This document shows, piece after piece, positions 46,572 to 54,798 of a stretch of 64,000 nt of DNA. The translations under genes and the position numbers were made by a program. How positions within the stretch are numbered: position 1 is the first letter of the stretch; each line of letters opens with the position of its first letter. The notes beneath the pieces are model-generated. The model searched no databases. It was given only the letters and a program-made list of their open reading frames with translations, and had not been told where the DNA came from. Origin of the DNA: Novosphingobium sp. G106 (GTDB lineage: Bacteria; Pseudomonadota; Alphaproteobacteria; Sphingomonadales; Sphingomonadaceae); NCBI RefSeq assembly GCF_019075875.1, contig NZ_JAHOOZ010000001.1, positions 186,001 to 250,000 on the forward strand. The letters run 5' to 3'.

Positions 46572-48023
46572 ACGGCAACGCGGTGCCCGTGAGCGATACT
46601 GTGTCGCGAGATTGTGTCCTGCAGAAGGAGGCGGTCATCGATGAAAGCACGCGGCGCCTGCTCGAGGCGCCGATCCTGCCGCTCCTGATCCGCCTTGCCT
46701 GGCCGAATATGGTGATCATGGTGGCGCAGGCCTCTACGGGCTTGATTGAGACATGGTGGGTGGCCAAGCTGGGCACTGACGCGCTTGCTGGTATGGCGCT
46801 GGTCTTTCCGCCAGTCATGCTGATGACAATGATCTCGGGAGGCGCACTCGGGGGGAGCGATCTCATCGGCGGTGGCCCGTGCGCTGGGGGCTGGGCGCCG
46901 GCAGGACGCGGACGCGCTTATTCTACACGCGGTCGCCATCAATATCGTCGTCGCGCTGGGGTTCACGACCTTGTTCCTGTTTTTTGGGACGCCGATTTAC
47001 CGAATGCTGGGCGGCAGAGCCGGAGAACTCGAGGCAGCGCTCGTCTATTCCAACGTTGTCTTTGCCAGTGTCGTCTTCATCTGGCTGATGAACGGGCTCG
47101 CGAGTGTCATTCGGGGCACTGGAAATATGCTCTACCCTGCGTTGGTGACTTGCGTTGGTGTCATCGTCCTCATTCCCATCTCGCCGGCGCTGATCTTTGG
47201 TTTTGGCCCGATACCGGCGATGGGGATCGTCGGAGGCGGGTTGGCAATGGCTGCCTATTATGTAGCGGGAACGCTCGCCATGGCGTGGTACATCCTCGCC
47301 AATAGAACTCCTGTTCGGTTTCGTTGGGTGCGGCTGGACTGGACGTTGCTCGCAGGAATCCTGCGGGTCGGCGCCCTCTCCGCTGTAAATTCGATCCAAT
47401 CCAATGCCGTCATCGCAGGAGCAACGGCGCTTGTCGCGACGAGTGTTGGCGTCAGCGCGGTTGCTGGCTTCGGAACTGGCGTGCGACTCGAATATCTGCT
47501 CGTCCCGTTGATCTTCGGTATTGGAGCGCCAATGGTCGCCATGATCGGTACGAATATCGGCGCGGGACGGCAGGATCGGGCGCTCAGTATCGCCATGGCT
47601 GGCGCCGGCATTGCCTTTATCGTTACTGAGGCCCTTGGTCTCGCAGCAGCCCTGTTTCCCGAGGTGTGGCTCGGCCTGTTCAGCGCCGAGCCGGACATGA
47701 TCCTAGCGGGCACCGCCTATTTGCGGATCGTTGGCCCGGTGTACGGATTTTTTGGCCTAGGGCTTTCGCTTTATTTCGCTTCGCAGGGTGCAGGAAAACT
47801 GTTCTGGCCGATCACGGGTGGGTTTCTCCGCGTGGTGATCGCACTTGGCGGTGGTTGGCTTGCCCTTAAACTCACGGGGTCGATCGAGTGGCTTTTTGTA
47901 GCGCTTGCCGTTGCGCTCGTGGTTTATGGGTTGATTGTCTTTGCTGCCGTCCGCTCGGGACTTTGGTTTCGCCCACTGGCGATAGAGCGGCCGCGAGCAG
48001 CCATTTCGCCTACGGTGTCATAG
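46568..48023 (+). pseudogene. MATE-family multidrug/metabolite efflux transporter, interrupted by one frameshift
   Basis: The corrected protein has about 484 residues and 12 hydrophobic segments. The first part ends LLMTMISGGALGG. With the six-G run 46850-46855 one base shorter it continues AISSAVARALGAGRRQDADALILHAVAINIVVALGF, and the rest is open to 48023. MATE proteins export organic cations and aromatic compounds against Na+ or H+. The start is uncertain: GTG 46568 overlaps the thiolase relic; GTG 46586 is an alternative. It may be co-transcribed with the second cupin copy and protect against toxic intermediates (inference). Confidence 0.85.
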
Positions 48024-48366
48024 CATCCCAAGGCGCAGTTCGCGGCGCCTCGGATGAAGTCGTCAGGAGCGCTGCCGAACGAACGGCTTGGGTCTGCATC
48101 AACCAGTCGTACGCCGAGACGGGGTGAAGACGCGGTGCGATCACCGCCAGTCGTGCGGGCGTGGGGGCGCCGAAGTCATAGGGGGCAATCAGGCCTGACT
48201 CCGAACGAACTCGAACAGCCTTTTGGTACGGACTCGCACGAGCCGGGTTGAAAAGAATCATGATAGTCATCATATATCGCTAAGAATGACCGGCATCATC
48301 AAAAAGTGGCCGAGTCTGGCTGCCTTCTGCGGCGGCCGCCGGCGGTGTATAAAGGAGTAAAGGTCA
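48024..48366. other. intergenic region with ATGAT-N4-RTCAT operator
   Basis: No gene is supported; a minus-strand frame (48010-48273) has no known family. At 48260-48273 there is ATGAT-AGTC-ATCAT, a perfect match to the palindrome upstream of the TetR, quinone oxidoreductase and SDR genes at 51600, 52647, 52671 and 56650. It lies about 95 bp before the SDR at 48367, so it is a likely operator. Confidence 0.55.
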
Positions 48367-49194
48367 ATGGCGATGAATGGGGCAAAGGCGCTCAAGAAAA
48401 CAGCGCTTCTCACTGGGGCATCGAGTGGTATCGGCAAAGCTGCAGCTTCTGCGCTGGTGAATGCAGGTTACCGTGTAATTGGCACGAGCCGTGGCGCTAC
48501 GCCTGACGAGGTACGCGACGGCATCCGGATGATTGCATGCGATGTCACATCCGACGAGTCCGTCGCAGCGGCTGTGGCGCTGGCGCATGCCGAACTCGGG
48601 CAGATCGATTTGCTCGTCAACAATGCCGGCTTCGGAGTCACAGGCGCAGCCGAAGAAAGCTCGATCGCGCAAGTCCACGCTCTGTTCGAGACCAATTTTT
48701 ACGGTGTCGTTCGGATGACCAATTCGGTCCTGCCGATCATGAGGGAGCAGGGTAGTGGACGCATTCTCAATGTTGGTTCTGCGTTGGGGTTCATTCCCGC
48801 CCCCTACAGCGCCTATTATTCGGCGACCAAGCACGCCGTGGAGGGCTATTCGGAATCACTCGATCATGAGGTCCGTGAATTCGGTGTCCGCGTCGCGGTG
48901 ATCGAGCCTGCCTCTACACGGACATCATTCGAGAGCAGCAATGTCCCCTCCGACACACGGCTTGCGGCCTATGATGCGAGCCGAGCGAAGTATCTTGTCG
49001 CCTTCGGGAACGCAATGTCCGTGGCGGATACCGCGGAAAGCGTCGCGGAAACCATTGTGCTGGCGGCACGCAACGAAAACCTGCTTCTTCGCTACCCTTC
49101 TGGCAAGGCGGCGCGACAGACCGCATTCGCCCGTCGTTTCCTCCCTCGGTCTCTCTTCGACAAGATACTGCATAAGCAATTCGGCTTGGCATAA
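48367..49194 (+). CDS. short-chain dehydrogenase/reductase (SDR)
   Basis: A 275-residue SDR: TGASSGIGKAAASALVNAGYRVIGTSRG (the arginine after strand 2 suggests NADP), NNAGFGVTGAAEE, catalytic serine in LNVGSALGF and YYSATK. The C-terminal part with RLAAYDASR and LLRYPSGKAARQ is that of the oxidoreductase branch near 17-beta-hydroxysteroid/retinol-like SDRs. AAGGAG and AAAGG lie just before the ATG. It is followed 344 bp later by a haloacetate-dehalogenase-like gene, and the operator at 48260-48273 stands upstream. Confidence 0.9.
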   Translation: MAMNGAKALKKTALLTGASSGIGKAAASALVNAGYRVIGTSRGATPDEVRDGIRMIACDVTSDESVAAAVALAHAELGQIDLLVNNAGFGVTGAAEESSIAQVHALFETNFYGVVRMTNSVLPIMREQGSGRILNVGSALGFIPAPYSAYYSATKHAVEGYSESLDHEVREFGVRVAVIEPASTRTSFESSNVPSDTRLAAYDASRAKYLVAFGNAMSVADTAESVAETIVLAARNENLLLRYPSGKAARQTAFARRFLPRSLFDKILHKQFGLA

Positions 49195-49538
49195 TCAGCG
49201 AGAGTGATCCCCATGCGCGCACTGGGAATTCCCTTCACGGCGAAGGTTTGTTTTTCGAAGCCTTATAGTCAGCGCCGGACAAAGGAAATCGATGAGAGTT
49301 CCTCATAGAAGCGTTGGATTGGGTTCGCGTTTTATCGAGGCGCTTTTATTTTCTTCCGATAGGTGGCCGTTGGTATTTTACTCCATCTGTGACGTTTACG
49401 AGCAGACCGGAGCCGTGGGCGCCATCGATCTCGCGCCGCGGGTAAGTCGCGAACTGAAGCCATCATCTTGGTGCGTGCCGACGTTGTGGCGACGGCCGCA
49501 TTATATGGGCGATTTTCATAGGAGCCGGGAGACAGGCT
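49195..49538. other. intergenic stretch with no gene seen
   Basis: Frames in this region (for example plus 49292-49546) lack any recognisable motif and overlap the next start codon. I see no clear repeat, hairpin or promoter. It may hold the promoter of the hydrolase at 49539. Confidence 0.4.
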
Positions 49539-50426
49539 ATGTTTGAGGGCTTCAGGACCGAACGCATAGCGCAGTCTAATGGCGTTTCGATCCAAACCCG
49601 GATCGGGGGTATTGGGTCGCCAGTGCTGTTATTGCACGGCTATCCCCAGACCTCGGCCTGCTGGCATGCCGTTGCCCCAAGGCTTGTCGCGGCGGGATTT
49701 AGCGTGATCGTGCCCGATCTTCGAGGATATGGGGCGTCCGATAAACCCGAGTCCAGTGCCGACCACGGCACCTATTCCAAGCGCGTCATGGCGGCGGATC
49801 AGGTCGAACTGATGCGCCATCTCGGCCATCAGCGCTTTTTTGTGGCTGGTCATGACCGGGGAGGCAGGGTCGCCCATCGCCGCGCGCTCGATCACCAGGA
49901 CAGTGTGAAGCGGCTCGCGGTACTGGACATCGCACCGACTGCAACGATGTATGAAAGCACCGACCGCGACTTTGCGACAGGCTATTATCACTGGTTTTTC
50001 CTGATCCAGCCGGCCCCTCTGCCAGAGACGCTTATCGGCGCCGATCCCGACTTTTACCTCAAGAGCAAACTCGCGGCATGGAGCAAAAGCGGCATGGATG
50101 TTTTTGCCAGCGACGCTCTGGAGGAATATTGCCGCGCGTTTCGCGAGCCTGCCTGCGTCGCCGCTACCTGCGAGGACTATCGCGCCGCCGCGAGTATCGA
50201 TCTGATTCATGACGCGGTCGATAAGGATCGTCGGATCATGGTGCCCCTGCTGGCCCTTTGGGGGACGAAAGGGCTGGTGGGCCGGCTGTTCGATGTTCTT
50301 GCATCGTGGAGTGCCAAGGCATCCACCGTAACGGGCCAGGGGTTTCCAGTGGGACATTTCCTGCCGGAAGAAGCTCCCGCTGAAACTGCCGAGGCGCTCG
50401 TCGCGTTCTTCTCGGCCGACGAATGA
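49539..50426 (+). CDS. alpha/beta-hydrolase, haloacetate (fluoroacetate) dehalogenase-like
   Basis: A 295-residue alpha/beta hydrolase. D106, R107 and R110 in GHDRGGRVAHR and H151-W152 in YYHWFFL sit exactly four positions before D110, R111, R114, H155 and W156 of the characterised fluoroacetate dehalogenase. A tyrosine at 214 (CEDY) and the catalytic H273 (VGHFLPEE) complete the set. Family knowledge: the aspartate attacks the carbon, the two arginines bind carboxylate, and His/Trp/Tyr hold the halide. So C-halogen cleavage of a haloacetate-like acid is a strong possibility. GGAG lies about 12 nt before the ATG. It lies downstream of an SDR. Confidence 0.85.
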   Translation: MFEGFRTERIAQSNGVSIQTRIGGIGSPVLLLHGYPQTSACWHAVAPRLVAAGFSVIVPDLRGYGASDKPESSADHGTYSKRVMAADQVELMRHLGHQRFFVAGHDRGGRVAHRRALDHQDSVKRLAVLDIAPTATMYESTDRDFATGYYHWFFLIQPAPLPETLIGADPDFYLKSKLAAWSKSGMDVFASDALEEYCRAFREPACVAATCEDYRAAASIDLIHDAVDKDRRIMVPLLALWGTKGLVGRLFDVLASWSAKASTVTGQGFPVGHFLPEEAPAETAEALVAFFSADE

Positions 50427-50578
50427 TGTTTGTTCGTGATACTTGGCGATCTTTGGGCGAAGGCTGCAGGGAGCAAGAAGCTGCAGCAAAACCACGGTCG
50501 TGGATCGCCTGTGTCGATTCCGGTGAAGATGCGCATCCTTGGAGCCTGATCATCGAAGAAGCGTAAGGATATCGGCAA

Positions 50579-50959
50579 TTGCAAGGGACCAGGCAGGCGA
50601 TCACGAGATCGAGAACAGCGTCGATCGCTTGTGACTATTGGTCGTTTCACATTATCGATGAGATTGACGCTGGCCTGGTTCGCTTTAAGGATCTGCTTGC
50701 GGCGTTGCCAATTGCGCCGAACATATTGGCCCGAAGGCTCGCTGACCTAAGGGAGCTTGGTCTGATCGATCGCAGGCAATGCGAACGAGACTTGCGCTGT
50801 TTCAACTACAAAATCACTAAGCAGGGCCGTCAATTGTTACCCGTGATCGCTGCTCTTCGGGAGTGGGAAGGGTGGGACGGCCGGCTTGGTGTGCACACAG
50901 CCCAGGACGTCCCGGGCTCGGTCGGGGAGCGGAGCTTTCGCCCGGACGTGAGAGTGTAG
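50579..50959 (+). CDS. HxlR-family transcriptional regulator
   Basis: A 126-residue winged helix-turn-helix protein: CDYWSFHIIDEIDAGLVRFKDLLAALPIAPNILARRLADLRELGLIDRRQCERDLRCFNYKITKQGRQLLPVIAALREW. The family glycine-aspartate turn before the tryptophan (GDRW) is replaced by CDYW. TTG 50579 with AAGGAT about 11 nt upstream is the likely start, but no ATG start exists in frame, so this is less certain. It follows the dehalogenase-like gene by 152 bp and is convergent with a TetR gene 15 bp away. Confidence 0.75.
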   Translation: MQGTRQAITRSRTASIACDYWSFHIIDEIDAGLVRFKDLLAALPIAPNILARRLADLRELGLIDRRQCERDLRCFNYKITKQGRQLLPVIAALREWEGWDGRLGVHTAQDVPGSVGERSFRPDVRV

Positions 50960-50974
50960 ACTAGGGGGATTTCC

Positions 50975-51541
50975 TCAGGACAAGGCGGGTGCCGGGTTGA
51001 TCCCTCCATCAATCCACGCGCGCGTCTGTTCCAGGACTTCATCCGACAAAGCCGGATCGTCGACTGCCCTAGCGAGGATCACTGCTCCTACCATCGCTGC
51101 CCACGTCCCGATTGCCGCCCGGCGCCGGTCTTGTGCGCTTGCTCCGGGTACCGCCGCGCTGACGCGATCGATCTGCGATCGCAGGCCATCTGTCATGGCC
51201 AAGCGTACCGCCTCGCTCTGATGCCGAATGTCCGCGGCCAGACCGGCGGTTGGGCAGCCTTCGCCAGCATTGTCGCGGTGGTGCGGCGAAAGATAGGCGT
51301 CAAGATATGCACGAATGTCTCCCGCTCCGCCTGGCTCCCTGGCGAGAACATGCGCCAGGGTCTGAGCTATCAAATCGTCTTTCGAACTGAAGTGACCATA
51401 GAAGCCGCCATGGGTGAGGCCTGCGGCTTTCATAACCTCCACGACGCTGACCGCGTCGAAGCCTTTCGACCGAAAAAGCCGGCTGGCCTCATCAAGAATC
51501 CGCCCTCGATTCTCCGCCATCCGTTCTCGACTGACTCTCAT
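50975..51541 (-). CDS. TetR/AcrR family transcriptional regulator
   Basis: A 188-residue regulator: NRGRILDEASRLFRSKGFDAVSVVEVMKAAGLTHGGFYGHFSSKDDLIAQTL is the TetR DNA-binding domain of the type with a TetR_C_39-like effector domain (GCPTAGLAADIRHQSEAVRLAM). ATG 51541 has CGGAGAATT about 8 nt upstream; the frame continues to 51616 without a ribosome site. The ATGAT-N4-RTCAT palindrome lies 59 bp upstream (51600-51621), and similar sites precede 48367, 52706 and 56616. Relatives repress quinone or aldehyde detoxification genes, matching the neighbouring oxidoreductases and SDRs. Confidence 0.88.
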   Translation of the reverse strand: MRVSRERMAENRGRILDEASRLFRSKGFDAVSVVEVMKAAGLTHGGFYGHFSSKDDLIAQTLAHVLAREPGGAGDIRAYLDAYLSPHHRDNAGEGCPTAGLAADIRHQSEAVRLAMTDGLRSQIDRVSAAVPGASAQDRRRAAIGTWAAMVGAVILARAVDDPALSDEVLEQTRAWIDGGINPAPALS

Positions 51542-51599
51542 TCCAAATTCTCCGCTCGGTCCGTTGACATTGGCATGACGCGATTCATATCTGCCATCA

Positions 51600-51621
51600 A
51601 TCATGATATCGGTCATAAATA
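51600..51621. promoter_or_regulatory. TetR operator candidate between TetR and enoyl-CoA hydratase genes
   Basis: ATCATGATA, three variable bases, then GTCATAAATA; the same blocks recur at 52671-52692 as ATCATGATA-N3-GTCATGAATA. The core is ATGAT-N4-GTCAT. It stands upstream of both the TetR gene (minus) and the hydratase gene (plus). Confidence 0.6.
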
Positions 51622-51797
51622 TAGGTTCGCGGACAAGGAGCGCAATATATGATCACAATGCCCGCCGCAGACATAGTTTGCTCAACGTTCTGAAGGGCGC
51701 CTAACCCTTGGCATGGGCGATGCGATTTTGCGCATCAGCCTCAATGCAGAGCGGCAGTGGCAGACGCTTGCAGGAAAGAACAATAAGGAGCCGGCTT

Positions 51798-52565
51798 TTG
51801 ATAATAACCGAACTGAACGATCGCATAGCCTTTATCAAGCTCGCGCGGCCCGCAACGCGAAACGCGTTGGCAATCGAGGACTGGGTTGCGTTGAAAACAG
51901 CCATCGAGCGTATCGCCTCGACATCTGCGCGGGTCATTGTGCTGGCGTCTAACCTCGACGCCACATTTTGTGCCGGCTCTGACCTCAAGGCGATGGAAGC
52001 TCTGGTGGGGCAGCCAGAACTGGTCGTGGAATTTCGCTTGGCCATGCGCGAGGCGATCGAAGCTTTAGCTGCTGCGGCCATTCCTACCGTGGCGAACATC
52101 CAGGGCGATTGTTTCGGCGCAGGCGTTGCTCTTGCTCTGGCCTGCGATATTCGCGTGGCGGGCGAGCGGGCTCGGTTCGGCGTTACTCCGGCGAAGTTGG
52201 GCATCTCCTATCCGGCTGAGGATATCGCGCGTCTGATTGGGGCCGTCGGATCGGGACAGGCTAGCCGGTTGCTGCTGGTCGCCGACACGATTTCTGCAGC
52301 CGATGCGCATCGCGCAGGTCTCGTGCAATTGCTTGGCGAGGCCGTTGAGGCAGAGCGGATCGCAATGGCGATCGCCAACAATGCGCCGCAAAGCGTAGCT
52401 ACCATGAAGCGGCTAATCCGGGCCACCATGCAGGGCAGCGAACTTGCGTCCGACGAAATCTTCGACGGCTTCTTCGCATCTGAGGCATTCGCGGAAGGGT
52501 TGAACGCATTTAAGGCCAAGCGTCCGCCCATTTACGCTGACGAGCCTCGCTCGCTCGAGAAATGA
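51798..52565 (+). CDS. enoyl-CoA hydratase/isomerase family protein
   Basis: A 255-residue crotonase-fold protein: IAFIKLARPATRNALAIEDW at the start, the oxyanion-hole segment FCAGSDLKAM, and GDCFGAGVALALACDIRVAGERARFGVTPAKLGISYP. The first catalytic glutamate position (usually GGGxEL) is GAGVAL here and the second is near TPAKLG, so neither canonical hydratase glutamate is evident. It may be an isomerase, hydrolase or decarboxylase-type member. The frame is open to 51708, but TTG 51798 has AAGGAG 7 nt upstream and begins at the first family strand. It is divergent from the TetR gene. Confidence 0.85.
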   Translation: MIITELNDRIAFIKLARPATRNALAIEDWVALKTAIERIASTSARVIVLASNLDATFCAGSDLKAMEALVGQPELVVEFRLAMREAIEALAAAAIPTVANIQGDCFGAGVALALACDIRVAGERARFGVTPAKLGISYPAEDIARLIGAVGSGQASRLLLVADTISAADAHRAGLVQLLGEAVEAERIAMAIANNAPQSVATMKRLIRATMQGSELASDEIFDGFFASEAFAEGLNAFKAKRPPIYADEPRSLEK

Positions 52566-52646
52566 CGATCCGCAGGCGATCCGCTTCGTGCACTCGGCCC
52601 GGCTTGAGCGGGTGCCGAGTGTCTCCGTTGCCCGGTTGACATTTAG

Positions 52647-52692
52647 ATGATGCACATCATATTGGCGCTAATCATGATAAATGTCATGAATA
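52647..52692. promoter_or_regulatory. two TetR operator candidates upstream of the quinone oxidoreductase
   Basis: ATGAT-GCAC-ATCAT (52647-52660, perfect 6-2-6 palindrome ATGATG-CA-CATCAT) and ATCATGATA-N3-GTCATGAATA (52671-52692) are two sites of the ATGAT-N4-RTCAT type, 24 bp apart. They end 13 bp before the ATG at 52706. Confidence 0.6.
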
Positions 52693-52705
52693 ATAAAATT
52701 GTGTC

Positions 52706-53726
52706 ATGGAGTGCGAACAGGCCATCATGAAAGCGTTCATCCTTGATCGATATAAGAACAAATCACTGCGCTTTGGTGATTTGCCGGAACCCGTTTTGGG
52801 TTCAGGCGATGTGCTGGTTGAGGTCCATGCCGCTGGGCTGAATCCTCTCGATGTCAAAATCCGCGATGGGGAATTCAAGCCGATCCTGCCGTATCGCCCG
52901 CCCTTGGTCCTAGGGCATGACGTGGCCGGAACCGTGGTTCAGGTCGGCACTGGCGTCCGACGCCTCAAACTGGGTGACGAGGTCTACGCCCGGCCGCGGG
53001 ATGGCCGGATCGGGACATTCGCGCAGTTCATCGCCATCGACGAAGCCGATGTGGCACTCAAGCCCAGGAGCTTGAGCATGAAGGAGGCGGCCTCCGTTCC
53101 CCTGGCCGGTCTGACCGCCTGGCAGGTGCTGGTCGAACGAGCGAACTTGAAGCGGGGGCAGAAGGTGCTGATCCATGCCGGCTCCGGTGGCGTGGGCATC
53201 TTCGCGATACAGTTGGCAAAGCATCTGGGCGCCACGGTCGCAACGACCGCAAGCACGACGAACGCAGCGCTGGTCAAAAGCCTCGGGGCCGATATCCTCA
53301 TCGACTACAAGAAGCAGGATTTCGAAAAAAATCCTCTCGGGCTATGACGTCGTCCTCAACAGCCTGGACGGCAAAACGCTCGAGAAATCGCTGGGGGTGC
53401 TGAAGCCCGGCGGCAAGCTAATCTCTATCTCGGGCCCTCCCGACCCCGATTTCGCAAGACAACAGGGACTGAACTGGGTCCTGCGGCAAGTCCTGCGGCT
53501 GTTGAGCGCGAGCATCCGGCGCAAGGCCCGGGGCAAGCGGGTCGGCTATTCCTTCGTGTTCATGCGCGCGAACGGCGAGCAGTTGAGCGAGCTTGCCTCG
53601 TTGATCGATGCCGGGATCATTCGCCCGGTGGTGGATCGAACCTTCCCGTTCGAAGCGACCAACGAAGCGCTGGCCTATGTCGAAACGGGACGCGCAAAGG
53701 GCAAAATCGTCGTCACGCTGAAATGA
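52706..53726 (+). pseudogene. NADPH:quinone oxidoreductase (zinc-less MDR), interrupted by one frameshift
   Basis: The first part has the GroES-like domain (PLVLGHDVAGTVVQVGTGV) and the NADPH motif HAGSGGVGIFAIQLAKHLGATVATTAST. At the seven-A run 53325-53331, one A fewer lets QDFEK continue into ILSGYDVVLNSLDGKTLEKSLGVLKPGGKLISISG and on to 53726, giving about 339 residues. No zinc ligands are visible, as expected for the quinone-oxidoreductase group. ATG 52727 (MKAFILDRY) is an alternative start. The 3' end overlaps the convergent gene at 53713 by 14 bp. The strong upstream operators suggest induction by quinones or aldehydes. Confidence 0.87.
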
Positions 53727-54306
53727 AGGGCGTGCCCCAAGACATGATACCGCCGCTCAACAAGGTGGCGCGTCCGAGCATACCAGCGAACCTCCAATAA
53801 TACGGGCCGAGCGCGCCGCTATGGCCATCCGTTGCGATCGCGGTCTGAGCGCGCGGCCGCAGCGCATCGAGGATCTCGATCAGCCGCGCGGCGAACGAAT
53901 AAACCTGCGTCTCGACCAGTGGCGCCAGCGCGAGCAGATTCTGGAACGCGGCGCGATCATTTGCCAGAATGCCCTGCATGGCGCGTTCGGCGAGCGTGTC
54001 TGCCTTTGACCATGATGCACTCCGTTGGACTTTATTTGTGACGGCCTGTGATTGGGAGAGTGCGGTATATGGCCTTTCGGGATGACGCGGACCGTTCGTC
54101 CGCGCAACCGTGGAGGATGGTGCATCGATAAGCAGCCATCCATCGGAGTGGGCCAGCTTGAACGCCAATGCTGGCTCGCCATCGAGCGCAGCCAGACGCG
54201 CCGCCTTGTCGTGCGCGAGCGTCAGGGCGAAGCGGAGCTGGGCGTGAATCCCCGCCAATGCCTCGCTCATCTTCACCTGAAGGTCGTTTTCAATCGGAAG
54301 GCGCAT
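53713..54306 (-). CDS. hypothetical protein
   Basis: A 197-residue open frame with protein-like composition that I do not recognise. Features include HAQLRFALTLAHDKAARLAALDGE near the N-terminus and a C-terminal GPYYWRFAGMLGRATLLSGG. It is rich in alanine and leucine, has no signal peptide and is probably helical. Its ATG overlaps the stop of a short frame upstream (TGATG at 54304-54308) reading LHAFWRPLKERRELV, which suggests translational coupling to a gene that is itself broken: a start with a strong ribosome site (GGGAGG) near 54410 runs only 11 codons. The 14-bp convergent overlap with 52706-53726 is unusual. Moderate confidence that it is real. Confidence 0.5.
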   Translation of the reverse strand: MRLPIENDLQVKMSEALAGIHAQLRFALTLAHDKAARLAALDGEPALAFKLAHSDGWLLIDAPSSTVARTNGPRHPERPYTALSQSQAVTNKVQRSASWSKADTLAERAMQGILANDRAAFQNLLALAPLVETQVYSFAARLIEILDALRPRAQTAIATDGHSGALGPYYWRFAGMLGRATLLSGGIMSWGTPFISA

Positions 54307-54509
54307 CAGACGAGCTCGCGACGCTCCTTGAGCGGACGCCAGAACGCGTGGAGAGTTTGGTTGCCTGTCGGTTCAAGCGATGCCGCATAAATGCTTTCCT
54401 ACGGTCATATCCTACCTCCCGATATTCAATCCGCAGACCAATCGTAGAGCGAATGAACGGCGTCTCGGGGCGAGCTGCGACACGGGTAGGCCGGTCAACA
54501 GCGTGAATT

Positions 54510-54725
54510 TCATGTTCTGGCGCCCGCTATGTCCTGATGCGGCGTCGTGGATTGTGCGTCGCTTGCAGCAATGGGGTCACGATGCTGGGCTTCGATATGA
54601 CGAATGCGCGCCTCGAGGCTGAGCAGATAGTCGCCACGGGGATCGTCGAGGCCCGCAAGAGCCTCGAGGAAGGTTCGCGACTTGTCGATCAGCTTGGCAG
54701 TCAATGTTCTAATCGTCCTGAGCAT
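54510..54725 (-). CDS. small protein of unknown function
   Basis: A 71-residue protein starting at ATG 54725 with AGGGAGGAG about 7 nt upstream, one of the strongest ribosome sites in the window. It reads LRTIRTLTAKLIDKSRTFLEALAGLDDPRGDYLLSLEARIRHIEAQ, a basic N-terminal helix followed by an acidic-basic helix pattern typical of short coiled-coil or DUF3563-like proteins. No function is assigned. It lies between two oxidoreductase genes on minus, 73 bp after the stop of the AcuI-like gene, so it may be the tail of that unit. Confidence 0.6.
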   Translation of the reverse strand: MLRTIRTLTAKLIDKSRTFLEALAGLDDPRGDYLLSLEARIRHIEAQHRDPIAASDAQSTTPHQDIAGART

Positions 54726-54798
54726 CTTCTCTCCTCCCTGGTTGACAATGGTTGAGTGCTTTCCATCGATGGCGGCGCTCAAAGCTCGAGGCGACTGA

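Noticed and set aside
2438..46855. Phase variation through G tracts in TonB receptors
   Set aside because: The tracts are only 5-7 bases, the same +1 change hits unrelated enzymes and a regulator, and one case is an A run. A consensus error is the simpler explanation, though not proven.
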